From the NCBI GenBank assembly GCA_937927725.1, contig CALBSE010000026.1, positions 1-64,000 of the forward strand: a stretch of DNA of 64,000 nt, in the 5' to 3' direction. This DNA comes from an uncultured Actinomycetes bacterium (GTDB lineage: Bacteria > Actinomycetota > Acidimicrobiia > Acidimicrobiales > Acidimicrobilacustridaceae). Position numbers and translations under genes: made by a program. Under the pieces are notes generated by a model. That model was not told the DNA's origin, made no database searches, and was given only the letters and a program-made list of their open reading frames with translations. Each line of letters opens with the position of its first letter. Position 1 is the stretch's first letter. Below, one piece after another: positions 8,494 to 16,192 of the stretch.

Positions 8494-9651
8494 TCAGTCT
8501 TCGAGTTCCGCGATCACATCATCGGTATCGGCGCCAAGCCCGCGAGCAGCGAAGCGAACTCCGCCTGGCGTTGCTGACAATCGAGCAATCACGTTTTGCA
8601 TAGGAACGCCGTCGACTTCAATGATTGCGTCTCGTTCACGCAGATGCGGATCTGTCACGACATCGGCCATTGAATACACCGGAGCGACTGCAACTTCAGC
8701 GCGTTCTGCTTCAGCAAGGACCACGTCTTGCGTTCGTTGCGACACCCATTCGCCGACGATCTCGTCGATCAGTTCACGATTGGCAACGCGATTCTCGAAT
8801 CCTTCGAACCGCGGATCATCCGGCGCATCGACCAGCGCCATCAGTCGTTGTGCAACCGATTCCGCGGTGGTTGAAATCGCGACCCACTTTCCATCTGAGC
8901 ATCGATAGGTGTTGCGCGGTACCGAGTAGGGAATGCCAGAACCGAGTCGCGGTTGTTCGTAGCCCGTCAGCGCGTTGGCAGAGAGCAGTGGACCCATCAG
9001 ATGCAGCATCGACTCGAGAAGGTTGACATCGACAACCTGACCGACCCCTGAGTGGACCGCAACCATCGAGGCGAATGCCGCAACAATTGCAGTGACTTCA
9101 TCGGTCAGCGCGATAGGCGGAAGCGTTGGCGCGCCATCGGGTTCACCGTTCACATTGGCAAACCCCGACATCGCTTCGGCCAGCGTCGCAAAGCCCGGGC
9201 GATCTCGATAGGGCCCGGTCTGACCAAAACCCGTCACTCGCGTGATGACCAACTTTGGATTCGTTGCATGGAGGGCGACGGGATCGAGTCCGAGTGCTTC
9301 GAGTTTTCCGGGCCGAAAGTTCTCAACGAGCACATCGGCGGTGTCGAGCAACCGACGGAGAACCGACAGTCCATCTTCAGTTTTCAGATCAAGCACAATC
9401 GTGCGCTTGCCGCGGCCGGCAATCTTCCAAAACAACGTGACGTCATCGGCGGGATCTCGCCAACCCATATCGCGAACGGTGTCACCCTTTCCGGGGCGCT
9501 CGACTTTGATCACGTCGGCCCCAAAGTCAGCCAAGTGTCGGGCGCAGCCTGGGCCGGCAAGAACCGTAGAAATATCGATGACGCGCAGATCGGCGAGAGG
9601 TGGGCTGGGCACAACCGAAACGCTAACGGGAGGAAGCACTGGTCCTGTCAT
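8494..9651 (-). CDS. Family III CoA-transferase (CaiB/BaiF type)
   Basis: 385 residues from ATG 9651 (a TTG at 9678 is possible). The N-terminal PLADLRVIDISTVLAGPGCARHLADFGADVIKVERPG is diagnostic of the family, followed by NFRPGKLEALGL and TGFGQTGPYRDRPGFA. The catalytic aspartate is probably D184 in ALTDEVTA. It moves CoA between carboxylic acids; the substrates are not identifiable from sequence. The gene is convergent with ecm (5 nt apart) and divergent from the LLM gene, so an acyl-CoA role is consistent with context but not with a specific pathway step. Confidence 0.9.
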   Translation of the reverse strand: MTGPVLPPVSVSVVPSPPLADLRVIDISTVLAGPGCARHLADFGADVIKVERPGKGDTVRDMGWRDPADDVTLFWKIAGRGKRTIVLDLKTEDGLSVLRRLLDTADVLVENFRPGKLEALGLDPVALHATNPKLVITRVTGFGQTGPYRDRPGFATLAEAMSGFANVNGEPDGAPTLPPIALTDEVTAIVAAFASMVAVHSGVGQVVDVNLLESMLHLMGPLLSANALTGYEQPRLGSGIPYSVPRNTYRCSDGKWVAISTTAESVAQRLMALVDAPDDPRFEGFENRVANRELIDEIVGEWVSQRTQDVVLAEAERAEVAVAPVYSMADVVTDPHLRERDAIIEVDGVPMQNVIARLSATPGGVRFAARGLGADTDDVIAELED

Positions 9652-9738
9652 CTTTGGCGAGATTGAGCACCTTCCCAATACGGATGCGACGCGTCGGGAC
9701 TGATCCTGCCTACGCTTCGCCGAACCTCAGGAGGAACC

Positions 9739-10710
9739 ATGACTCGCATTGGCCTGCACATCACCGACTTCAACCGCCCCGGAGCAAACTCCGCCAACGT
9801 CTTCCCATCGGTACTCGAACTCGCCCGTGCCGCCGACACTTCCGGATTCGACACCGTGACAGTGATGGATCACTTCTACCAGTTGCCGTTTATCGGGCCG
9901 CCCGAAAATTTCATGCTCGAGTGCTACACAACGCTCGCAGCAATTGCGCAACACACTTCAAACGTCAGGCTCGGTGCGCTTGTCACCGGCAACACGTACC
10001 GCAACCCGGCGATGCTCGCGAAACTTGTCACCACACTCGACATCGTCTCGGGTGGCCGTGCGCAACTCGGAATCGGTGCCGGTTGGTACGAACTCGAACA
10101 CGAAGCCTACGGCTACGAGTTCGGAACATTCACTGAACGCTTCCAGAAACTCGAAGAGGCGTTGCAGATCATCCTTCCGATGTTGCGCGACGAACGTCCA
10201 AGCTTTTCCGGCGCGCACTATTCCGTCGACAACGCAATGAACCAGCCCGCCCCGATCAGTCGCATCCCCGTGCTCATTGGTGGCTCCGGAGAGCGCAAGA
10301 CACTTCGCATGGTTGCTCAGTACGCCGACGAAGGAAACTTCACTTGTTCGCTGTCCGAAGTTCCTCGCAAGCTCGATGCCCTTGCTGGCCACTGTGAGCG
10401 TCTGGGTCGTGACCGTTCAACAATCACTATGAGCAAGATGGTGCAGGTGGTCATCGCACCTAACGCCGACCTCGCCTTTCGTGAAGCACAAGCGGTGCTC
10501 GCCACAAAGGGACTCTCCGTTTCTCAGCCAAGTGACATCGACGCACTCCCCCTCGACATTGCGTGGGGAGGTCCCGACGAGGTCAGTGGCTGGCTACAGA
10601 AGGTGCGCGACGCCGGGCTCGATGGTGTCACGTGCTCGATGCCAGCCGATATCGCCGACGGCGAGCGCGTAGAACTACTCGGTCGCGCCGCGTCTGCCGT
10701 CTTCGGCTAA
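9739..10710 (+). CDS. LLM-class F420-dependent oxidoreductase
   Basis: 323 residues with the bacterial luciferase-like TIM-barrel pattern: FDTVTVMDHFYQLP, VRLGALVTGNTYRNPAMLAKLVTTLDIVSGGRAQLGIGAGWYELEHEAYG, then PVLIGGSGERKTLRMVAQYADEGN. This wording is that of actinobacterial F420-dependent reductases (Rv1855c-type subfamily). Substrate unknown. AGGAGGAACC directly precedes the ATG. It stands alone, divergent from the CoA-transferase. Confidence 0.88.
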   Translation: MTRIGLHITDFNRPGANSANVFPSVLELARAADTSGFDTVTVMDHFYQLPFIGPPENFMLECYTTLAAIAQHTSNVRLGALVTGNTYRNPAMLAKLVTTLDIVSGGRAQLGIGAGWYELEHEAYGYEFGTFTERFQKLEEALQIILPMLRDERPSFSGAHYSVDNAMNQPAPISRIPVLIGGSGERKTLRMVAQYADEGNFTCSLSEVPRKLDALAGHCERLGRDRSTITMSKMVQVVIAPNADLAFREAQAVLATKGLSVSQPSDIDALPLDIAWGGPDEVSGWLQKVRDAGLDGVTCSMPADIADGERVELLGRAASAVFG

Positions 10711-10716
10711 GGCTGT

Positions 10717-10920
10717 TTAGCGTCGAGCAGCGGGCCGGGCGCGTCGAGCCGCGACCGGACGCGACCACCAACGGCCGCTGAATCGCCAACGCGATTCAGG
10801 TGCAGCTTCCTGACCCACCATGACGCGTGGCCGCGTGACCTCGATAGCAGCAGCAATTGCTGCTGCCTCTTCGATAGTGGGTTCGGGCGTGATGCGCACG
10901 CTCGGCGAGGAATCACTCAC
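10717..10920 (-). CDS. Acyl-CoA carboxylase epsilon-like subunit
   Basis: 67-residue product starting at GTG 10920, which overlaps the TGA of the carboxylase beta gene (GTGA). The segment VRITPEPTIEEAAAIAAAIE matches the short EEAAA-type helix signature of actinobacterial AccE/PccE epsilon subunits, and SRWRFSGRWWSRP resembles their C-terminal Trp/Gly/Arg region. These small proteins stabilise the alpha-beta carboxylase holoenzyme. Size, position and coupling fit; sequence similarity over so short a protein is suggestive rather than conclusive. Confidence 0.7.
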   Translation of the reverse strand: MSDSSPSVRITPEPTIEEAAAIAAAIEVTRPRVMVGQEAAPESRWRFSGRWWSRPVAARRARPAARR

Positions 10921-12473
10921 AACGGAATGTTTCCGTGCTTGCGATGCGGAAGTTCTTCGCGCTTGGACTTGAGCATTTCAAGACCGGCGATGACCTTCAT
11001 GCGCGTATCGGCAGGGTCGATGACATCGTCGATGAAGCCACGCTCGGCCGCCACGTAGGGGTTCGCAAAGCGCTCGGTGTAATCATCGATGAGTTCCGCA
11101 CGACGCTTCTCGGGATCGGCAGCATCCTGTAGTTCACGACGGTAAAGAATTTCAACGGCACCGTTGGGACCCATAACAGCGAGCTCGGCAGACGGCCATG
11201 CGAACGCAAGGTCAGCACCGATCGACTTCGAATTCATAACCACGTAGGCGCCGCCGTAGGCCTTACGCGTAATGACTTGAATCCGGGGAACGGTTGCTTC
11301 ACAAAAGGCGTAAAGCAACTTGGCGCCGTGGCGAATGATGCCGCCGTATTCCTGATCGACACCAGGAAGGAACCCTGGAACATCGACGAAGGTCACGAGC
11401 GGAATGTTGAATGCATCGCAGGTACGCACAAAACGCGCGCCCTTTTCCGCAGACTCGATGTCGAGAACACCAGCGAGCACCATCGGCTGATTGCCAACGA
11501 TGCCGACGGTCTCGCCATTAAGGCGAGCGAAACCGCACACAATGGAACCGGCCCAACGCGGGAAGTACTCAAAGAAATCACCATCGTCGACAACCGACGC
11601 AATGACTTTCTTCATGTCATACGGAATGTTTGGACTGGCCGGCATGATGTCGACGAGTTCTGGACAACTGCGCTGCGGATCGTCACCGGTTGGCATCGAC
11701 GGAGCAGTTTCGAGGTTGTTCGACGGAAGGAACGAGAAGAGGTACTTCACGTCGTCAAGACAGGTCTTCTCGTCGGGGGAGACGAATGTGGCCACGCCGG
11801 ACTTGCTGGCATGCGACTTTGCGCCACCGAGTTCTTCAAGCGTGACTTCTTCGCCTGTCACGGTCTTCACAACATCGGGGCCAGTGATGAACATGTGTGA
11901 GGTTTCATCAACCATGAAGATGAAGTCGGTCATGGCCGGGCTGTATACCGCGCCACCAGCGCATGGGCCGAGGATTACAGAAATCTGCGGGGTCACACCC
12001 GACGCTTGAACGTTGCGATGGAAAATGCCGCCATAACTGGCGAGCGAGACGACGCCTTCCTGAATACGGGCACCCGCGCCGTCATTCAGGCCGATGAGCG
12101 GTGCACCAACAGAGAGGGCAAGGTCCATCACCTTGTGAATCTTCTCGGCAAACACTTCGCCAAGTGCGCCACCAAAAACAGTGAAGTCCTGCGAGAACAC
12201 GAAGACCTTCCGGCCATCGATGGTTCCCCAACCGGTCACAACACCATCGGTGTAGGGGCGCTCTTCGATGCCGCTCTCGTGCGCACGATGACGAGCAAGC
12301 ATGTCGAGTTCGTGAAACGAACCCTCGTCAAGGAGGTAGTCAATGCGCTCGCGGGCAAGCATCTTGCCCTTTGAATGCTGACGCTCAACCGAGCGTTCTG
12401 AACCGGCATGGAGGGCTTGTTCCTTGCGCTCGGCCAGTTGGGCCAGACGCTCGGTCATTGGGTGTTCCGACAT
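10917..12473 (-). CDS. pccB: Propionyl-CoA carboxylase beta subunit (carboxyltransferase)
   Basis: 518 residues from ATG 12473; the frame extends upstream but those residues are non-homologous and would run into the tatA promoter. Contains the two crotonase-like halves of the biotin-dependent carboxyltransferase: KMLARERIDYLLDEGSFHE, GGALGEVFAEKIHKVMDLA and LNDGAGARIQEGV in the N half; FVDVPGFLPGVDQEYGGIIRHGAKLLYA and KAYGGAYVVMNSK in the C half. Carboxylates propionyl-CoA (possibly acetyl-CoA as well) with a biotinylated alpha subunit encoded elsewhere. It provides methylmalonyl-CoA, the entry to the succinyl-CoA branch shared with the ethylmalonyl-CoA pathway. Confidence 0.92.
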   Translation of the reverse strand: MSEHPMTERLAQLAERKEQALHAGSERSVERQHSKGKMLARERIDYLLDEGSFHELDMLARHRAHESGIEERPYTDGVVTGWGTIDGRKVFVFSQDFTVFGGALGEVFAEKIHKVMDLALSVGAPLIGLNDGAGARIQEGVVSLASYGGIFHRNVQASGVTPQISVILGPCAGGAVYSPAMTDFIFMVDETSHMFITGPDVVKTVTGEEVTLEELGGAKSHASKSGVATFVSPDEKTCLDDVKYLFSFLPSNNLETAPSMPTGDDPQRSCPELVDIMPASPNIPYDMKKVIASVVDDGDFFEYFPRWAGSIVCGFARLNGETVGIVGNQPMVLAGVLDIESAEKGARFVRTCDAFNIPLVTFVDVPGFLPGVDQEYGGIIRHGAKLLYAFCEATVPRIQVITRKAYGGAYVVMNSKSIGADLAFAWPSAELAVMGPNGAVEILYRRELQDAADPEKRRAELIDDYTERFANPYVAAERGFIDDVIDPADTRMKVIAGLEMLKSKREELPHRKHGNIPL

Positions 12474-12623
12474 GGCGCCAACACTACCCAGCCCGGGGTT
12501 GGCGCCCGGAATGCGGGCAACCTTGGACCTGCGGACTCCGCTGATAGCCCATCGACCCGTTCGACGGTCTAGCCTTGAAATGTACGCACGTTGTCGCCGG
12601 TTTCGGCGCAGGAAGGACACCCC

Positions 12624-12830
12624 ATGGTGCTCGCGGAAATTCTCGGTTGGGACATCGTCATTGTTCTCGCCATCATCGCCCTGCTCTTCGGCGGCGCCAA
12701 GCTCCCGAAGCTCGCTCGCTCATTGGGTTCGGCAAAGGGTGAATTCGAAAAGGGTCTGAAGGAAGGTGCCCCCGAATCGAAGGCAACCGACACCAAGACC
12801 ACAGAAGCCACCGATACGTCCGATAGCTGA
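12624..12830 (+). CDS. tatA: Sec-independent translocase subunit TatA/TatE
   Basis: 68 residues. A short N-terminal transmembrane helix (about 8-22, WDIVIVLAIIALLFGG) is followed by the family's AKLPKLARSLGSAKGEFEKGLKEG amphipathic helix and an acidic, Thr-rich tail. I start at ATG 12624, preceded by AGGAAGG at a good distance, instead of the upstream in-frame start at 12591. Forms the Tat pore for folded proteins; a Tat substrate candidate lies 1 kb downstream (13872-14672). Confidence 0.93.
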   Translation: MVLAEILGWDIVIVLAIIALLFGGAKLPKLARSLGSAKGEFEKGLKEGAPESKATDTKTTEATDTSDS

Positions 12831-12866
12831 CGCCTGCGCCGTGTGGCGTTGCGAAGAAATCTGACG

Positions 12867-12892
12867 ACTGACCGACCTTCAGGTCGGTCAGT
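12867..12892. terminator. Hairpin terminator after tatA
   Basis: Inverted repeat ACTGACCGACCT / AGGTCGGTCAGT (12 bp, TC centre) followed on the + strand by TTCGCG. It lies 36 nt past tatA and overlaps the last codons of the convergent exonuclease gene, so it can serve both directions. Confidence 0.7.
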
Positions 12893-13766
12893 TTCGCGTC
12901 TGCGCCAATTTCGCGGCTCGGTCGACGAGTCGCGGCGCATCAATTCGGCCAACGACCTCAGCGAAGTTTTTCTGCGGGCCCGACCAACGAAGTTCATCGA
13001 CCTTCGTGAAGGTCGGCGCATCAGTCACAACTGTCGCGATGCGTCGGAACAGCATCGCCAGTTCCATCTGTTCTTGAAGCGTTGCCGCGAGCTTTGCTGC
13101 GCCCCGAACCTGGACATCCCAATCAGTGGGATCGGGCGGAATGTTCTCAATGTGTACGTAGCGACCGAGAACAGTCGATGCAGACTTTGCTCCCCAACCG
13201 GGAAGACCCGGAAATCCATCAGACGTATCGCCCATGAGGGCGAGGTAATCAGGAATTGATTCGGGTGGAACACCAAACTTTTCGATCACACCATCGTGAT
13301 CGAACATCTGGCCTTTGCGGCGATCGAACTGCACAACACGGTTTCCGACAACGCATTGCGCAAGATCCTTATCGGGAGTGCAGATAAGGACTTGCTGCAC
13401 GCTTTTGTCTGCAGCAGCGCGCGCCGCCGCAGATCCCATGCCGTCGTCGGCTTCGTGTTCAATCATTGAGAACACCGTGAAGCCCGCAGCAACCAAGACT
13501 TCGTCAAGCAACGCGAATTGATTACCAAGTTCGGGATCGAGATCTTCACCTGACTTGTAGCCGTCCCACAGCGCGTTACGAAATGAATCAACGGTGCGAT
13601 CGGTCGCGATACCGACATGCGTCGCACCTTCGTCAAGCATGTTGAACATCGACATCACAACGCCACGAGTGGCAGCTACTTCCATTCCTTCACTGTTCGC
13701 ACGAGATGGAAGTGCGAAGTGGTGGCGAAAGAGTTCGTAAGTTCCGTCGACGAGATGTACCTTCAT
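12888..13766 (-). CDS. 5'-3' exonuclease (PolI exo/FEN-like domain, stand-alone)
   Basis: 292 residues from ATG 13766 (MKVHLVDGTYELFRHHFALP). It has the stand-alone FEN/PIN layout: LVDGTYELFR, TDRTVDSFRNALWDGYKSG, EADDGMGSAAARAAAD, ICTPDKDLAQCV, then the H3TH segment YLALMGDTSDGFPGLPGWGAKSASTVLGRY. The acidic metal-binding residues are present. Likely removes RNA primers or flaps. The reading frame extends to 14099 but only by overlapping the divergent PqqD-domain gene. Confidence 0.88.
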   Translation of the reverse strand: MKVHLVDGTYELFRHHFALPSRANSEGMEVAATRGVVMSMFNMLDEGATHVGIATDRTVDSFRNALWDGYKSGEDLDPELGNQFALLDEVLVAAGFTVFSMIEHEADDGMGSAAARAAADKSVQQVLICTPDKDLAQCVVGNRVVQFDRRKGQMFDHDGVIEKFGVPPESIPDYLALMGDTSDGFPGLPGWGAKSASTVLGRYVHIENIPPDPTDWDVQVRGAAKLAATLQEQMELAMLFRRIATVVTDAPTFTKVDELRWSGPQKNFAEVVGRIDAPRLVDRAAKLAQTRN

Positions 13767-13871
13767 CCCTTCAGTCTCGCCTGAATCAGGGGCGCACACC
13801 CGATCTCGCTTCGTGATTGCCTTCGACGGTTTGGCGTGGTGGACTATCACCTTCGAAAGGACATCCTCCCC

Positions 13872-14672
13872 ATGTTGAAGCCCGTCGTTCGCACCGACCT
13901 CGTTGTCTCGCCCCGACCGAACGGCGAAGGCGTTCTGGTCTACGACCCCACCAACGACACCGGTCACGTCCTTGAAGGTATTGCCGCAGCGGTCTTCGAA
14001 GCGTGCGACGGAACCGCTGACATCGCTGCGATCGAAGCACGCGTCGCAGCGACAACCGGCGCTCCCGACTCCGCAGCCATTGATCGCGCAATCGATCAAC
14101 TTTCCGAAGCCGGACTTCTTGACGAATCTCGCGGTATCTCCCGTCGAGTGCTTCTAGGCGGCCTTCTCGCCGGCGCTGCTGCAGTCGCAATTGCGCCTGT
14201 CATCACTTCAGTGACGCATCCCCGAAAAGCTTCGGCGCAACCGGCCCCGTCGATCGATCCGAAGACGGCTACGACAACAGCGGACACACCTGTTCAGATC
14301 CAGTTTTCAGGCGTCGGCATTTACACGCCAAGCACCGTGTGGTGGGTCGTTGACCAACCGACACATGGAACCGTCACCGTCACAAATACGTCGTCGGGAG
14401 GCGTCAACACTGGCGCCTATGCCACCTACACACCGAACCCTGGTTATTCCGGACCAGACTCGTTCAGATATGTCGGCGGTCGGTGCGAGGGAATCGGTGC
14501 CCTCTATCCGGCCCCGACCGAAGCCCAGGATGCGTGTCCGGCTGGTCTCTTCATTAGCGGAACCAGCATTCCGCCCGGATTGGTTTCGATCACGGTGACT
14601 CCGACCCCCACCACCTCCACCACGACGACGACTTCGCCAGCCGACGAGTCAACACCGAAATACACCGGCTGA
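13872..14672 (+). CDS. PqqD-like domain protein with internal Tat signal and exported Ig-like domain
   Basis: 266 residues from ATG 13872. Residues about 8-86 match the PqqD/RRE-type winged helix (VLVYDPTNDTGHVLEGIAAAVFEACDG, later AIDQLSEAGLLDE). A twin-arginine signal follows internally (SRR at 90-92, hydrophobic stretch 94-114, ASA-Q near 120-123). The exported part has a Big_9/cadherin-like unit (THGTVTVTN, ATYTPNPGYSGPDSFRYV), a Thr-rich linker and ends PKYTG. Such a cytosolic peptide-binding domain fused to an exported domain is unusual. A 2OG-Fe(II) oxygenase gene starts 11 nt downstream, suggesting it modifies this protein before Tat export; that is inference. Confidence 0.75.
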   Translation: MLKPVVRTDLVVSPRPNGEGVLVYDPTNDTGHVLEGIAAAVFEACDGTADIAAIEARVAATTGAPDSAAIDRAIDQLSEAGLLDESRGISRRVLLGGLLAGAAAVAIAPVITSVTHPRKASAQPAPSIDPKTATTTADTPVQIQFSGVGIYTPSTVWWVVDQPTHGTVTVTNTSSGGVNTGAYATYTPNPGYSGPDSFRYVGGRCEGIGALYPAPTEAQDACPAGLFISGTSIPPGLVSITVTPTPTTSTTTTTSPADESTPKYTG

Positions 14673-14683
14673 GTTCATTCACT

Positions 14684-15352
14684 ATGGACGATGCCGATCG
14701 CGACGCTCTTGCGGAACTACGAGTCCAAGCGCTCGTGTTGCGGACCCGGCCCGCACCACTTTTTGTCATTGAGAACTTTCTCCCAAAAGACGCGCATGAC
14801 CTCGTTCTTGATCAGCTCACAGGTCTCGAAAGCCAGTTTTGGTCGAACCGAATTGCAGGTCGTGACGCGCTTGCTCTTGCGAATCCGCAAGCAGTCGAAC
14901 CAGTCATTGCAGAAATTGAGCGTCGCTTCGATGAAGTCCTCGATGCACTCTCCACGCAAGGCGCCCCGGTCAACGATGTTCGCGGTTGCCGCTTGGAGTC
15001 CCCAGCGGTCACCGCAAGCGGTCACGCCAGTTTTCACGCTCCGCACATCGACAACGACCCGAGGGCAGGCGCGCAGGCAGCCCTCACCCGTCGCATCAGT
15101 TTGGTGTGGCACGCGTTCCGCCAGCCGCAGTCGTTCACCGGTGGTGGACTGCGGCTGTGGGATTACTCGGAGGTCGCTTCCGAGGATGGACCTTGGACAC
15201 CCGCTTCAACATGGACCGATCACCCATGCACGGACAATTCCCTCATCGCCTTCAGTTCCTACTCACTCCACGAAGTGCTCCCCGTTCAGATGTTCAACGG
15301 TGAATTCGTAGACCGTCGCTTCGCTGTCGTTACTGCTGCACATGCATCCTGA
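14684..15352 (+). CDS. 2-oxoglutarate/Fe(II)-dependent oxygenase
   Basis: 222 residues. Fe(II) ligands are probably H121-x-D123 (HAPHIDND) and H196 (SYSLHEVLPV), with R211 or R212 (DRRFAVV) as the 2-oxoglutarate-binding basic residue; the spacing matches prolyl-4-hydroxylase-like 2OG oxygenases. GGGLRLWDYSE corresponds to the central strand with a Gly-rich turn. No signal peptide, so cytosolic. It is 11 nt downstream of the PqqD-Tat gene and 32 nt upstream of the heliorhodopsin gene, all same strand. The substrate is unknown; the upstream protein is the obvious candidate. Confidence 0.8.
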   Translation: MDDADRDALAELRVQALVLRTRPAPLFVIENFLPKDAHDLVLDQLTGLESQFWSNRIAGRDALALANPQAVEPVIAEIERRFDEVLDALSTQGAPVNDVRGCRLESPAVTASGHASFHAPHIDNDPRAGAQAALTRRISLVWHAFRQPQSFTGGGLRLWDYSEVASEDGPWTPASTWTDHPCTDNSLIAFSSYSLHEVLPVQMFNGEFVDRRFAVVTAAHAS

Positions 15353-15384
15353 GGTTTGCCCTCGGTCCCACATACGCTGACCCT

Positions 15385-16191
15385 ATGGCCGATCAACCAG
15401 CGCGACTTCAAAATCTCCGCAAGTGGAATATCGGGGTCGGAGGTCTGCATCTTGTGCAGGGCATCCTCATCTTGATTTTGAGCACTTCCTTTGCGATTCC
15501 AATCGTTGCAACAGTCATGACCGGCCCCCCAGGTGCCGAAGGATCACTGTCGGTCACCAAGCACTTCTTCGATTTCAACTTCCCAATCGCCATCGCAATT
15601 TTCCTGTTTCTTGCCGCTGGCGACCACCTCCTCACGTCGCTGACACCAGTGCGCGCTTGGTATGAGCGAAACCTTCTCCAAGGAATCAACTACGCACGCT
15701 GGATCGAATACTCCATCAGCGCGTCAATCATGATCGTGCTCATCGCACTCTTGAATGGCATCAATAACCTCTACGCCATCATCGCCATTTTTGGAGTGAA
15801 CGCAGCCATGATCCTGTTTGGCCTCGTGATGGAGCAGGTCAACCGCAACCGTGACTCCGTGAACTGGTGGCCATTTATCTTTGGCTGCATCGCCGGAATT
15901 GTTCCGTGGATCGCGATCGTTATCGGGCTCATCACCTCATCAACCGACACAACGATGGTGAATGGAGTGCGAGCCAACGCTGATGGCGTTCCTACCTTCG
16001 TTTACTTCATCGTGATTTCCCTGTTCCTCTTGTTCAACTGCTTCGCCCTCAATCAGTGGCTGCAGTACCGAGGCAAGGGCAAGTTCGCCAACTACCTGTA
16101 CGGCGAAAAGGTGTACCTCGTGCTTAGTCTGGTTGCGAAGAGCGCGCTTGCTTGGCAGATCTTCGCCGGCACGCTTGCCAGTTCTTCGTGA
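15385..16191 (+). CDS. Heliorhodopsin
   Basis: 268 residues with seven hydrophobic helices. The retinal Schiff-base lysine is K252 in SLVAKSALAWQIFAGTL and the counter-ion glutamate is E108 in RWIEYSISASIMIVLIA; FGVNAAMILFG, WWPFIFGCIAGIVPWIAI and FNCFALNQWLQYRGKGKFANYL are also typical of heliorhodopsins such as 48C12 and not of type-1 pumps. These proteins insert with the N-terminus inside, have slow photocycles and no established pumping activity. No retinal or carotenoid gene except a polyprenyl synthetase (33303-34370) is in the window. It may be co-transcribed with the two genes upstream; the ATP-grasp gene ends 1 nt after it on the other strand. Confidence 0.95.
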   Translation: MADQPARLQNLRKWNIGVGGLHLVQGILILILSTSFAIPIVATVMTGPPGAEGSLSVTKHFFDFNFPIAIAIFLFLAAGDHLLTSLTPVRAWYERNLLQGINYARWIEYSISASIMIVLIALLNGINNLYAIIAIFGVNAAMILFGLVMEQVNRNRDSVNWWPFIFGCIAGIVPWIAIVIGLITSSTDTTMVNGVRANADGVPTFVYFIVISLFLLFNCFALNQWLQYRGKGKFANYLYGEKVYLVLSLVAKSALAWQIFAGTLASSS

Positions 16192-16192
16192 A

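Noticed and set aside
15385..16191. Link of heliorhodopsin with glutamine synthetase/nitrogen control
   Set aside because: No glutamine synthetase gene in the window, and the ammonium loci are 30 kb away.
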